A DNA stretch of 64,000 nt, taken from the NCBI RefSeq assembly GCF_023631325.1, contig NZ_JALQDG010000040.1, positions 124,001-188,000 of the forward strand. Reading direction: 5' to 3'. The position numbers and the translations under genes are program-made. This DNA is from Caballeronia sp. INDeC2 (GTDB taxonomy: Bacteria > Pseudomonadota > Gammaproteobacteria > Burkholderiales > Burkholderiaceae). The notes beneath the pieces are model-generated. The model made no database searches and had not been told where the DNA came from. It worked only from the letters and a program-made list of their open reading frames with translations. Positions 45,398 to 53,771 of this stretch are shown here, in pieces (position 1 is the first letter of the stretch; each line of letters begins with the position of its first letter).

Positions 45398-46864
45398 ATG
45401 TTGACGCAAGTGAACGGCATTGCCTTCGGTGTGCTCGTCGTTCTCGCCGACTTCGTGGCATGGCGCATTCTCGGGCCGGGCGCATCGCCGTGGCGCAAAG
45501 CGTGGCGTGTGCTGCTCTTCGTGGCATTGAGCTACATACTCTTCGCCAATAAGCTCAGTCCGCTCGCGACGACCGCATCGACCAACGAGGCGCAGCGCTT
45601 CGTCGCGCAGGCGCTCGGCATCGTCTGGTGGCTACAGTGCGCGCAGTTCGTCATTCTCGTTCTCGATACGCTGATCCTGCCGCAGTCGTGGCACACGCAA
45701 CGCCTCTTTCACGATGTCGCCGCCGCGCTGATCTTTCTCGCGGCCGGCGTCGCCGCGTTCGGCTATGTGCTCGGACTGCCGGTGAGCGGGCTCGTTGCCA
45801 CATCGGGGGCGATCGCGGTCGTCTTCGGACTCGCGATACAGAATACGCTCAACGATATGTTTTCCGGTCTGGTCTTGAATGCGACGGAACCGTTCAAGCT
45901 CGACGATTGGGTCGGTATCGGCGATGTCGAGGGCCGCGTGGTCGAGAGCAACTGGCGCGCGACGAAGCTCATCAACGGCCAGGGTAATCTCGTGGTCGTG
46001 CCGAACAGCGTCGCCGCCAAGGCGACTATCGTCAATCTGAACGAGCCGCCGAGTACTCACGGCGTGACCTTGTCGCTCGAGATCGATCCTCAGATACGCC
46101 CCGCGGCTGTGCTGAATGCGCTTCAGCTTGCCGCGTCGAGCAGTGCGGACGTGCTCGACAATCCGGCGCCGCTCGCGATCGTAAAGGCTGTGCGAGCGAA
46201 CTCGATCGATTACGAACTGCTGTGCTATGTCGGCGCGCTCGCGAAGAAGGTGCCGGCGAGAAACGCGCTCTACGACCTCGCGCACCGGCACTTGAGCGCT
46301 TCGGGCGTGACGCTGAGACCTCTCGCAGTGCCCGTGTCGTCGCTCGCGCCTGGGCAGCATCGCAGACGTGCGCTGCGTGCCGTGGACATCTTCAGTCACT
46401 TGGACGACGCGGACCTCGATATCCTCGAAGCCGCGATGGAATGGCATCAGTACGAGGCGGGCGAAGAGATTTACGCCTCCGGTTCCGAGGGGCGCGTTCT
46501 GACGATCATCGATTCAGGCGTTGCCTCAGTCACGTTGCCCGGCGATTCCGGCGAAGTGGAAGTGAGGCGCATGGTGCCGGGGGACACCATAGGGCAGTCC
46601 GCCGTGTTGTCGGGCGCTACGATGCATGCGACGGTGCGGGCGCGCACGCGCGTGACTGTGTACCGACTGACGAGTGATTCGCTCACGCCGATCGTCACGA
46701 AGCGGCCTGACGTTGGCCGTCAGATGTGCCGTGTGCTTTCTGAACATCGTGAGACGGAGGAGAAGGTCATGTCCCCAAAGGAGAAAAGCGGCGAGAACAC
46801 GGCGGGGTTCTTTTCATGGCTCGAGGATGGCATGCGGCGTCTGCATCAGATCGTGGCGGGTTAG
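45398..46864 (+). CDS. MscS-type channel with a cyclic nucleotide-binding domain
   Basis: A 488-residue inner-membrane protein. The N-terminal part has four to five helices, then the MscS pore and beta domain (GAIAVVFGLAIQNTLNDMFSGLVL, DDWVGIGDVEGRVVESNWRATKL, VVVPNSVAAKATIVNL). From about residue 330 a cyclic nucleotide-binding domain follows (IFSHLDDADLDILEAAM, MVPGDTIGQSAVLSGATMHATVRA). This combination is known as the bCNG group of the MscS superfamily. It is convergent with the SGNH-like gene and overlaps it by 4 bases. Confidence 0.9.
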   Translation: MLTQVNGIAFGVLVVLADFVAWRILGPGASPWRKAWRVLLFVALSYILFANKLSPLATTASTNEAQRFVAQALGIVWWLQCAQFVILVLDTLILPQSWHTQRLFHDVAAALIFLAAGVAAFGYVLGLPVSGLVATSGAIAVVFGLAIQNTLNDMFSGLVLNATEPFKLDDWVGIGDVEGRVVESNWRATKLINGQGNLVVVPNSVAAKATIVNLNEPPSTHGVTLSLEIDPQIRPAAVLNALQLAASSSADVLDNPAPLAIVKAVRANSIDYELLCYVGALAKKVPARNALYDLAHRHLSASGVTLRPLAVPVSSLAPGQHRRRALRAVDIFSHLDDADLDILEAAMEWHQYEAGEEIYASGSEGRVLTIIDSGVASVTLPGDSGEVEVRRMVPGDTIGQSAVLSGATMHATVRARTRVTVYRLTSDSLTPIVTKRPDVGRQMCRVLSEHRETEEKVMSPKEKSGENTAGFFSWLEDGMRRLHQIVAG

Positions 46865-47901
46865 TTACGGGCACTGAGCCATTGATTCACTGACAGATCC
46901 TTCCTCATCGATTCCTCGAGAGATTTTGTTCTCAGCGTTCTGCCCTCCGAATTCAGATGCAGATCTGTGTTGAAGAAAAACTTGCGATCGAACATGACCT
47001 GATTCCGGTCATCGAGCACGGTGCCGAGCGGTGCGATCGCCGCCGCGAATTGCCGTGACGCTTCCTCTACCCGATCCGCGCGCGTGACGCCTGTCGCCAC
47101 ATACGGAACATTGGCGAAATAGACGGTCACGCCTTTGCGGTGCATGTCCCGCACGAATTGCTGAAGAGTCTGGAAACTGCCGGGGCATACCTCGGTTTTC
47201 TGTTCGGGCGAGGCCGCATGACCGGTGAAGTGCGAGCCGTCTATCTGCTGCATGTTGCCCAGGTTATCGAGGTGATAGGCCGAGTAAGCGAATGCGGTCG
47301 GACGCGGCGAATGAGTGAATTCGCTCAGGATATTCTTGTCGCGGAACGTCTTCAGGCGATCTTCGATCGAGCGCGGAAACCACGTCTCGCGAATGCGGGC
47401 GAACGCCAGCTCGAAGAGCAGTCCAGGACCGCTCAATGATATGGCTTCGAGCCGTTCGAACATCGACCATGACTGCCACCGCCGATGGTCCCACGCGATA
47501 GCATTGCGCGCCCGCCAGGTGATGCTCGTGTTGTCTCGTGTTTCACAATAGTATTCCTGCTCCAACGGCAAGATGACCATGTCGTTGCGTTCCGCGGCCG
47601 TTGCAACTTCGCCGAGAATTTCGTCCAGCGCAAGGCCAGCGTGCAGACCGTAATTGATGACTGGAATGCCGAGGTCTTGGCTGAGTCGGTCGGTGTCCAC
47701 GCTAAAAAGCACATTCGATCCGGCCGCTATGATCAGCTTGCGCTGCCCCTGATAGCGAAGCGCGATACTCCGCTTGACCACGGTCATTTCGCGGACCCAG
47801 TACTCGGCGGAGATCGGCGCAGGCGCGAGCAATAACGACATGGAAAAATACGCGAGGGCTATCGTCAGCAGCGATATCGCGAATACTTTCAGGTAGCTCA
47901 T
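46861..47901 (-). CDS. SGNH-like acyl-transfer partner protein (AlgJ/AlgX-like)
   Basis: A 346-residue protein with one N-terminal membrane anchor (residues 5-27) and a periplasmic domain. The block IIAAGSNVLFSVDTDRL resembles the block I region, and FFFNTDLHLNSEGR has the Asp-x-His of the SGNH/AlgX-like catalytic motif. Such proteins work with an MBOAT transporter to acylate extracellular sugars. The MBOAT gene lies 2 bases upstream on the same strand and carries a premature stop codon, so this partner may be idle. Confidence 0.75.
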   Translation of the reverse strand: MSYLKVFAISLLTIALAYFSMSLLLAPAPISAEYWVREMTVVKRSIALRYQGQRKLIIAAGSNVLFSVDTDRLSQDLGIPVINYGLHAGLALDEILGEVATAAERNDMVILPLEQEYYCETRDNTSITWRARNAIAWDHRRWQSWSMFERLEAISLSGPGLLFELAFARIRETWFPRSIEDRLKTFRDKNILSEFTHSPRPTAFAYSAYHLDNLGNMQQIDGSHFTGHAASPEQKTEVCPGSFQTLQQFVRDMHRKGVTVYFANVPYVATGVTRADRVEEASRQFAAAIAPLGTVLDDRNQVMFDRKFFFNTDLHLNSEGRTLRTKSLEESMRKDLSVNQWLSARN

Positions 47902-47903
47902 GG

Positions 47904-49421
47904 TCAGAACTCGAAATACAGGAATTCGGACGGACCGTTGGATCTGATCGCCAGAACCACGAAAAATAAAAGCAGCGCCGAAGTAACCGCCATCAATGCA
48001 CTTGGATTAACAAAAGAAAGCAGGCTCTTTGCCTTGATGACGATGGCCGGCCAATGCATCTCCGGATGTTCCACGGACATATGTTGTTCCAGCAGACGTT
48101 GAAGGTTGGGGCATGCCCAGACGAGAATCGCGCCGATAAACAGAGCGACGAACGCGATCTTCGGCAGCGTCACCGAAGTTATGAACGGAAGCGACACGCC
48201 GTGCAATCCGGCCATGCCGGCAAGCACGTTCCATGCGGTATCGAATTTATCGGCTCGAAAGAAGACCCATCCCACTACGACAGCGATAAAGGTGAGCGCC
48301 ACGCTCGCCAGTCGCCACGGCACGCTCGCGTGAGCGATTCCAAAGCGTGAAGCAAGAGCTCGCCAGCCGTGATTGATGATCAGATACACGCCATGCAGCC
48401 CGCCCCACACGACGAACGTCCAGCCCGCGCCATGCCACAGACCGCCGAGCAGCATCGTTATCATGAGATTGGCGTGCCGGCGCATTGGCCCGCCATGACG
48501 GCTTCCACCCATCGGTATGTAAAGGTAGTCTCGCAGAAAGGCTGAGAGCGTCATGTGCCAACGTCGCCAGAAGTCGATGATGCTCGCGGACTGATAAGGC
48601 GAATCGAAGTTGATCGGCAGCTTGACGTTGAACAGCAGCGAGATGCCCACGGCCATATCGCAATAGCCGGAGAAATCGAAATAGAGTTGAAGCGTGTATG
48701 CGAACGCCGCGATCCACGCCTCGAAGAATGTCAGCGGGACGCCTGCGCTGGCCGCATTGAAGAGGGGCGTCGCGGCCAGCGCGAGGTTATCGGCGATCAG
48801 CACTTTCTTTGCAAGGCCCAGCACGAATACCGTCAGCCCGGCCGCAATGTTATGCGGATTGATCCTGAACGTATCGGGATTGGCGAACTGGGGCATCATT
48901 TGCTTGTGATGCAGAACGGGTCCAGCGATCAGATGCGGAAAGTAAGTGACGAACAATAAGTAGTTGGCGAAGCTGTACTCGCGCGCAATACCACGATAAA
49001 CGTCCACGAGAAAGGCGATCTGCGTGAAGGTAAAAAACGAAATGCCCAAAGGCAGAAGCACGGCCAGCACGTCGAGGTGCCAGCCCAGGAAGTGATTCGT
49101 GGAATCGATAAAGAAATTCGCATATTTGTAGTAGCCAAGCACCGCGAGGTTGGTGGCGATGGCGGCAGCCGTCACCCATTTGGCGCGTTCAGGCCGCGAC
49201 CGCCTGCTCTCCGTGCCGATTCACCACGCGGCGCCGTAGTTGAACGTGATGGACGCCAGCAGGAGCACCACGAAGCGCGGATTCCAGACCGCGTAGAAGC
49301 ACAGCGACGCCAGCCCGAGCCATACAGCGGCCCAGCGATGACTGTAGCGACTGAGCAAAAACGTACCAGCGAAGACGATCGGAAGAAAAAGGAAGAGAAA
49401 CGAATCGGAATTGAACAGCAT
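47904..49421 (-). pseudogene. MBOAT O-acyltransferase (AlgI-like) interrupted by an in-frame stop
   Basis: A 505-codon gene for a multi-pass membrane acyltransferase that passes acyl groups across the membrane. The first 66 residues (MLFNSDSFLFLFLPIVFAGTF to ITFNYGAAW) are followed by TGA at 49223-49221, then the same frame continues without change (IGTESRRS, KWVTAAAIATNL, PHLIAGPVLHHKQMMPQF, FWRRWHMTLSAFLRDYLYIP, and the catalytic His in LLGGLWHGAGW). A single base change (for example CGA to TGA) explains it. Restart at GTG 49175 would lose two membrane helices. The RBS GAGGAA precedes ATG 49421. Confidence 0.85.
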
Positions 49422-49571
49422 GCTCGGCTTCCTCGACGTCTGACCGGTTACGCCGCCAAGCGAATCGCGACCCGTCTCTGCCGCGCTTGGTCTGCTCGAT
49501 TCTAGTTTTCCAGCAATTTGTTTCCGATTCGATGTCTGAAGACACCATTGCTTTGGCTGAAGAAAGGGGCG

Positions 49572-49718
49572 TCATCGCCGTTCTTCCGGGATAACCTGCC
49601 ATAGCGGTTCGGGCGACACGGCGATCGCTCCCGAAAACGGCCGGTCGTGTGGAAGGATCAGCAACACGGTCGTGGCGAGGCTTGCACACAACAGCGCAAT
49701 CGCGACGGCGGACGTCAG
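49572..49718 (-). pseudogene. C-terminal remnant of a DUF4239-like membrane protein
   Basis: The last 48 codons of a reading frame without its own start: a membrane helix (AVAIALLCASLATTVLLIL) followed by PHDRPFSGAIAVSPEPLWQV. The pattern of an aspartate-arginine-proline-phenylalanine motif after the last helix and SPEPL is how DUF4239 (bestrophin-like) proteins end. The rest of the gene is missing and the frame runs upstream into an unrelated remnant. Confidence 0.5.
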
Positions 49719-49822
49719 GCGGTTTTCGCAGTGAATTCGCCGCTCGGATCTTCTTCCGGTACGCCGGGGCCGTGAATCACGCCATCCAGACCGATGAAAG
49801 CAGATGCGACGAGGTTGCGCAT
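49715..49822 (-). pseudogene. N-terminal remnant of a RibD-C/dihydrofolate reductase-like protein
   Basis: ATG at 49822 with GAGGAG in front opens 35 codons that start like RibD C-terminal-domain proteins (MRNLVASAFIGLDGVIHGPG, then EEDPSGEF) and then lose similarity and stop. The family is about 180 residues long. The frame ends exactly where the DUF4239-like remnant begins in another frame, so the two pieces probably meet at a deletion point. The other bases between 49422 and 50003 hold nothing I can recognise. Confidence 0.55.
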
Positions 49823-50003
49823 GAATGCTCTCCTCATTCACGGACCCGATCGTCCATATAGACGACAAACGACTCGCAGGAAAGCGAAAAGCGGCGAGCG
49901 CTTTATCGCTCGAATGGAATTATTGGTGCGTGTGAATGTGAATAGGCGCGGGGAAACGCGTGCGCGACGAGTTAGTCGCCTAGCTGCATCGACACCATCG
50001 CAA

Positions 50004-51026
50004 TCAGTGCCCCAATCCACTCGCCGCGATCTGCTGCTCGACGTATTGCGCGAAGAGGGCGTGCATGCGCGTCGTCGGATGGAGATCGTCGGCGAACATG
50101 TAGGTCTGATCGGCGTTCGACGAGACGTAGGTCGCCGGCGAGCAAAGCAGCGACGTGTCGCGCGGTGTCTTCGACGGATCGCAGGCCTGGCCCGTGTTCG
50201 ACACGGTGAATCCATTGGCCTGATAGTTCGCGATGGTCTGCGTCGTCCATGCGTAAGAGTCGATCACGATGACCTTGCCTTGCACACCGTTGGATTGCAG
50301 GGCGGAATTCAGCGTCGCATTGAAAAGCTGCGAGAGCTGCGTGAGGTTGCCGCCGCCATCCGTCGACTTGATGCCATCGGGCGACAGTCCGATATTCGGC
50401 ACGTTGACCACCACGACATGCGTGGCCCCGCTCTGCACGATCTTCGCGACGAGTTGCGCGAGCGTGGTCGCCGCGGTCTGCACGGTCGTGTTCGCGGCGG
50501 GCGGACTGCCCGCGCGCAGCACGTCGTTCGCGCCGGCCCAGACGAGCACGAGCTGGTTCGAATTGAAACTGCCGTGGGCGGATAGATAGCTCGAGATCTG
50601 TTGATTGACCGGCATCTCGACATCGCCGATCACGTCGGTCAGGAATTGATTCTGATCGGCTGGCGTGGCGACCGTCGATCCGCCTTGCGCATAGCCCAAT
50701 CCGCTTTGCGGCTTCAGCTCGTGGCCGAGGTCGATCGTGAACGCCGCGGTGAGCGTGTCGCCGTAATACTGCGCGACGTCCTGCGCCCAGACTTGTCCAG
50801 GATTCGTCGTGAAACGCCCGCCCTTGACCGCACTCGCGATCGGCTCGTACGTCCCCACGTCCGACAGGCTGTCTCCGAACGCGACGACCTGCAGCTTGAC
50901 GCCGCCCGCGGGTGCAGATGAACTGCTCCCGCCCGAGTCGCTTCCACCGCCGCATGCGGTAAGCACTGCAATCAGCACGGCAGAAATTGCGTGGCGAATG
51001 CCGGGTGTGATTCGGATATGACGCAT
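50004..51026 (-). CDS. SGNH/GDSL lipase-like lipoprotein
   Basis: A 340-residue exported hydrolase with the lipobox LTAC followed by a Gly/Ser-rich tether. Blocks in order: VVAFGDSLSDVGTYEP with the nucleophile serine, GYAQGGSTV, VLVWAGANDVLR and FADDLHPTTRMHALFAQYV with the catalytic Asp and His. This is the phospholipase/lecithinase/hemolysin type of GDSL enzyme. The ATG at 51026 has a weak CGGAGGAGC site. Divergent from the kinase gene at 51199. Confidence 0.9.
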   Translation of the reverse strand: MRHIRITPGIRHAISAVLIAVLTACGGGSDSGGSSSSAPAGGVKLQVVAFGDSLSDVGTYEPIASAVKGGRFTTNPGQVWAQDVAQYYGDTLTAAFTIDLGHELKPQSGLGYAQGGSTVATPADQNQFLTDVIGDVEMPVNQQISSYLSAHGSFNSNQLVLVWAGANDVLRAGSPPAANTTVQTAATTLAQLVAKIVQSGATHVVVVNVPNIGLSPDGIKSTDGGGNLTQLSQLFNATLNSALQSNGVQGKVIVIDSYAWTTQTIANYQANGFTVSNTGQACDPSKTPRDTSLLCSPATYVSSNADQTYMFADDLHPTTRMHALFAQYVEQQIAASGLGH

Positions 51027-51198
51027 CGCTCCTCCGTGCCATCCTTGACCGGGGCAGGTTTGCCCTCGCTGTGAGCGCGCGTGAAACTGCGGCCTCGATC
51101 ATCGGTAAGCAAGAAAGATGCGCTTCGCGTACTTCCTGTAGCGAATCGGCTACCATTGGCCGACGGCTCGTTCGAATCCCGGTTGCGAGGACGCCAAG

Positions 51199-52221
51199 GT
51201 GGACGACTATATCGATCTTGCTGACGACCCTTCCGCGCTGGCGCATCTTCTGCGACGACTGCGCCTCGCCGATGCCGCCGCCGCTGCGACCGCAACGCTC
51301 ACGCCGCTGACAGGCGGCGTTTCCTCGAACATCTTCCGCCTCGAGATCGGCGACAAGACCTACTGTCTGAAGCAGGCGCTGCCGAAGCTCAAGGTCGCGA
51401 AAGACTGGATCGTGCCGGTCGAGCGCGTCTATGCGGAAATCGGCTGGCTTCAGACGGCTGGCCGGATCGTGCCGGGGCATGTACCAGAAGTGCTCGGCGT
51501 CGATCGCGTAACCAAGAGCTTCGTCATGGCGTTCCTCCCGCCGGCATTCGCGAACTGGAAACGCGTGTTGATGGACGGCCGCGTCGACCCGGCGATAGCG
51601 GCGCAACTGGGCGACATAATGGGCCGCATCCACGCGGCGACGGCAGGGAACGCGGATATCGCGGCCCGATTCGCGAATGACGATACCTTTCACGCGATCC
51701 GTCTCGAACCTTATCTGGAAGAAGCGGCCCGACAGCATCCGCAAGTGGCGGCGGCGCTACGCTCGCTGACCGAGCGCACGGCGAGCACGCGAGAAGCGCT
51801 CGTTCATGGCGATGTCAGCCCGAAGAACATCCTCTTGGGACCGGCCGGGCCGGTGATGCTCGATGCCGAATGCGCGTGGTACGGCGATCCCGCCTTCGAC
51901 GTGGCCTTCTGCCTCAATCACTTTCTGCTCAAGGCGGCGCGTTCGCCGGATGCGCTTCCTGCGCTGATGCTGTCGTTTGCGAAGCTCGTCGAAGGTTATG
52001 TGCCGCATATCGCGTGGACAAGACACGACGTGCTGCTGCAGCGCGTTGCATCGCTGCTTGCTGCGCTGTTGCTTGCGCGCGTGGACGGCAAATCGCCCGT
52101 GGAGTATCTCGACGAAGATCGCCGCGCCCGCGTGCGCGCCGCCGCGATCGAACTGATCGAGCGGCCCGAGAGCACGCTCTCCGACATCACAACGTTCTGG
52201 CAAAGGGAGTTCTCCGAATGA
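51199..52221 (+). CDS. APH/phosphotransferase family small-molecule kinase
   Basis: A 340-residue kinase-fold protein. The nucleotide lysine in KTYCLKQALPKL, the catalytic loop ALVHGDVSPKNIL and the metal loop VMLDAECAWYGDPAFD are all present, so it should be active. The GTG at 51199, after GAGGACGCCAAG, is the likely start. Its stop overlaps the ATG of the enolase-like gene, so the two products are made together. The substrate is not known; a hydroxy acid or sugar acid that yields the enolase-like substrate is a sensible guess. Confidence 0.82.
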   Translation: MDDYIDLADDPSALAHLLRRLRLADAAAAATATLTPLTGGVSSNIFRLEIGDKTYCLKQALPKLKVAKDWIVPVERVYAEIGWLQTAGRIVPGHVPEVLGVDRVTKSFVMAFLPPAFANWKRVLMDGRVDPAIAAQLGDIMGRIHAATAGNADIAARFANDDTFHAIRLEPYLEEAARQHPQVAAALRSLTERTASTREALVHGDVSPKNILLGPAGPVMLDAECAWYGDPAFDVAFCLNHFLLKAARSPDALPALMLSFAKLVEGYVPHIAWTRHDVLLQRVASLLAALLLARVDGKSPVEYLDEDRRARVRAAAIELIERPESTLSDITTFWQREFSE

Positions 52222-53495
52222 GTCGTATCGATGAAGTGCGGGCGCGGCGTATCTGGGATTCGCGCGGACGGCCGACCGTCGAGGTGGACATCGTCACTGA
52301 AACCGGCGCGCGCGGACGCGGCATCGCTCCGGCCGGTGCGTCACGCGGCTCGCGCGAAGCGGTCGAACTCCGCGATGGCGGCACGGCGTTCGATGGCAAG
52401 GACGTCAAGGCGGCCATCGCCGGCATAGCGCGCGAGATCGCGCCCGCGTTGCGAGGACACGAGGTCGCGGAACAGGCGGCGATCGACGCGATGCTCATCG
52501 CGCTCGACGGCACGCCGGACAAGTCGCGGCTCGGCGGCAACGCGCTGATCGCGACATCGCTTGCCGCATTGCACGCTGCCGCGAACGAACGCGGTGTGCC
52601 GCTCTGGCGTCATGTCGCGGGCGAGAACGAAGTGACGTTACCGCTTCCGCAGATCCAGATTTTCGGCGGCGGCGCGCATGCGGATCGGCGCGTCGATGTG
52701 CAGGATTTCATGGTGATCGCCATGTCGGCCACGAGTTTCGCGCAGGCGCTCGAAATGACCGCCGAAGTCTATCTCCAGGCAGGAAAGCTCATGCGCAAAC
52801 GCGGCGCCGCGCAGGGCGTGGCGGACGAAGGCGGATGGTGGCCCGCTTTCGCCAGCAACGAGGAGGCGATGGACGTGCTGGTGGCATCGATCGAAGCGGC
52901 GGGTTTCGTTCCGGGTACCGACGTGGGCATCGCGCTGGATATCGCCGCATCGGAATTCGGCAGAGGCGGTTGGTACACGCTCGGGCTGGACGACGTCCGG
53001 CTCGACACCGACGCGATGATCGAAAAATTGTCGAGGTGGATCGAGCGATATCCGATTGTCTCGATCGAAGACCCGCTGGCCGAAGATGATGAAGCGGGGA
53101 TGATCGCGTTCACGCGCGCGGTTGGAAGCAAGGTGCAGATCGTGGGCGATGACTTTCTCGTTACGCGCGCTGCGCTCATCGATGAAGCCGCCAGGAAAGG
53201 GGCTTGCAATGCGGCGCTCATCAAGCTCAATCAGGCTGGCACCGTGACCGAAACGCTCGCGGCGCTTCAGGCGTCCAGGAGGAACGGCTATGCGTCGATT
53301 GTGTCGGCGAGATCGGGGGAAACCGAGGATGTGACGATCGTCCATCTCGCGACGGGGTGGAACGCTGGGCAGTTGAAGGTCGGTTCGTTCTCGCGATCGG
53401 AGCGGATGGCGAAGTGGAATGAGGGGGTGCGGATTGAGGAGGGCGGAGGTCCGGCAATGGCGTTTGCGACGGCGGCGGGGTTGCTTCGAGGTTGA
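52218..53495 (+). CDS. Enolase-family protein with altered active site
   Basis: A 425-residue paralogue of enolase. Kept: DSRGRPTVEVD near residue 14, His154 in FGGGAHAD, Glu204 in ADEGGWWP, metal ligands Asp241, Glu284 and Asp311, Lys336 in ALIKLNQAGTVTETL, and SGETED. Changed: the QEF motif reads QDF (Asp163), the STG of the mobile loop reads SRG, and the histidine of SHRSGETED is Ala364. These positions hold the phosphate and carboxylate of 2-phosphoglycerate, so a different substrate is likely and this is not the housekeeping enolase. It overlaps the kinase gene (ATGA). Confidence 0.85.
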   Translation: MSRIDEVRARRIWDSRGRPTVEVDIVTETGARGRGIAPAGASRGSREAVELRDGGTAFDGKDVKAAIAGIAREIAPALRGHEVAEQAAIDAMLIALDGTPDKSRLGGNALIATSLAALHAAANERGVPLWRHVAGENEVTLPLPQIQIFGGGAHADRRVDVQDFMVIAMSATSFAQALEMTAEVYLQAGKLMRKRGAAQGVADEGGWWPAFASNEEAMDVLVASIEAAGFVPGTDVGIALDIAASEFGRGGWYTLGLDDVRLDTDAMIEKLSRWIERYPIVSIEDPLAEDDEAGMIAFTRAVGSKVQIVGDDFLVTRAALIDEAARKGACNAALIKLNQAGTVTETLAALQASRRNGYASIVSARSGETEDVTIVHLATGWNAGQLKVGSFSRSERMAKWNEGVRIEEGGGPAMAFATAAGLLRG

Positions 53496-53771
53496 AGGCT
53501 TGCTCGTATTGAAGCGTCCTGCACTCGGAATAGTCCGAAAAGATAGGTATTCCATTTATATCTAACCGTTTGAATCCTATGTAATCCTTCGTAAAACCTC
53601 GTACTGCGAGTCATAGGTGCCTCCCTGAAGGCAGTTTTTGGGTAATAATTGCCTGCGCCCATTCGTATTGCAGAAGACACGCAATCGGAAACGGAGTGCG
53701 CCGGGGTTCGAAACAGATCGCTCCAGCGTGTCCGTCAGTCGGATGGCGCCACTTCAGGGAGCTTCTTTCGC

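Noticed and set aside
49221..49223. TGA in the MBOAT gene as a selenocysteine codon
   Set aside because: MBOAT proteins are not selenoproteins, no stem-loop of SECIS type is evident right after it, and a single CGA-to-TGA change explains it.
49972..51744. A 590-codon minus-strand frame over the SGNH lipoprotein
   Set aside because: Out of frame with the lipoprotein, which has the lipobox and all four hydrolase blocks; low-complexity arginine-rich translation.
51870..52217. Upstream in-frame extension of the enolase-like gene
   Set aside because: It overlaps the kinase gene and has no enolase similarity; the ATG at 52218 matches the family start and the coupling overlap.
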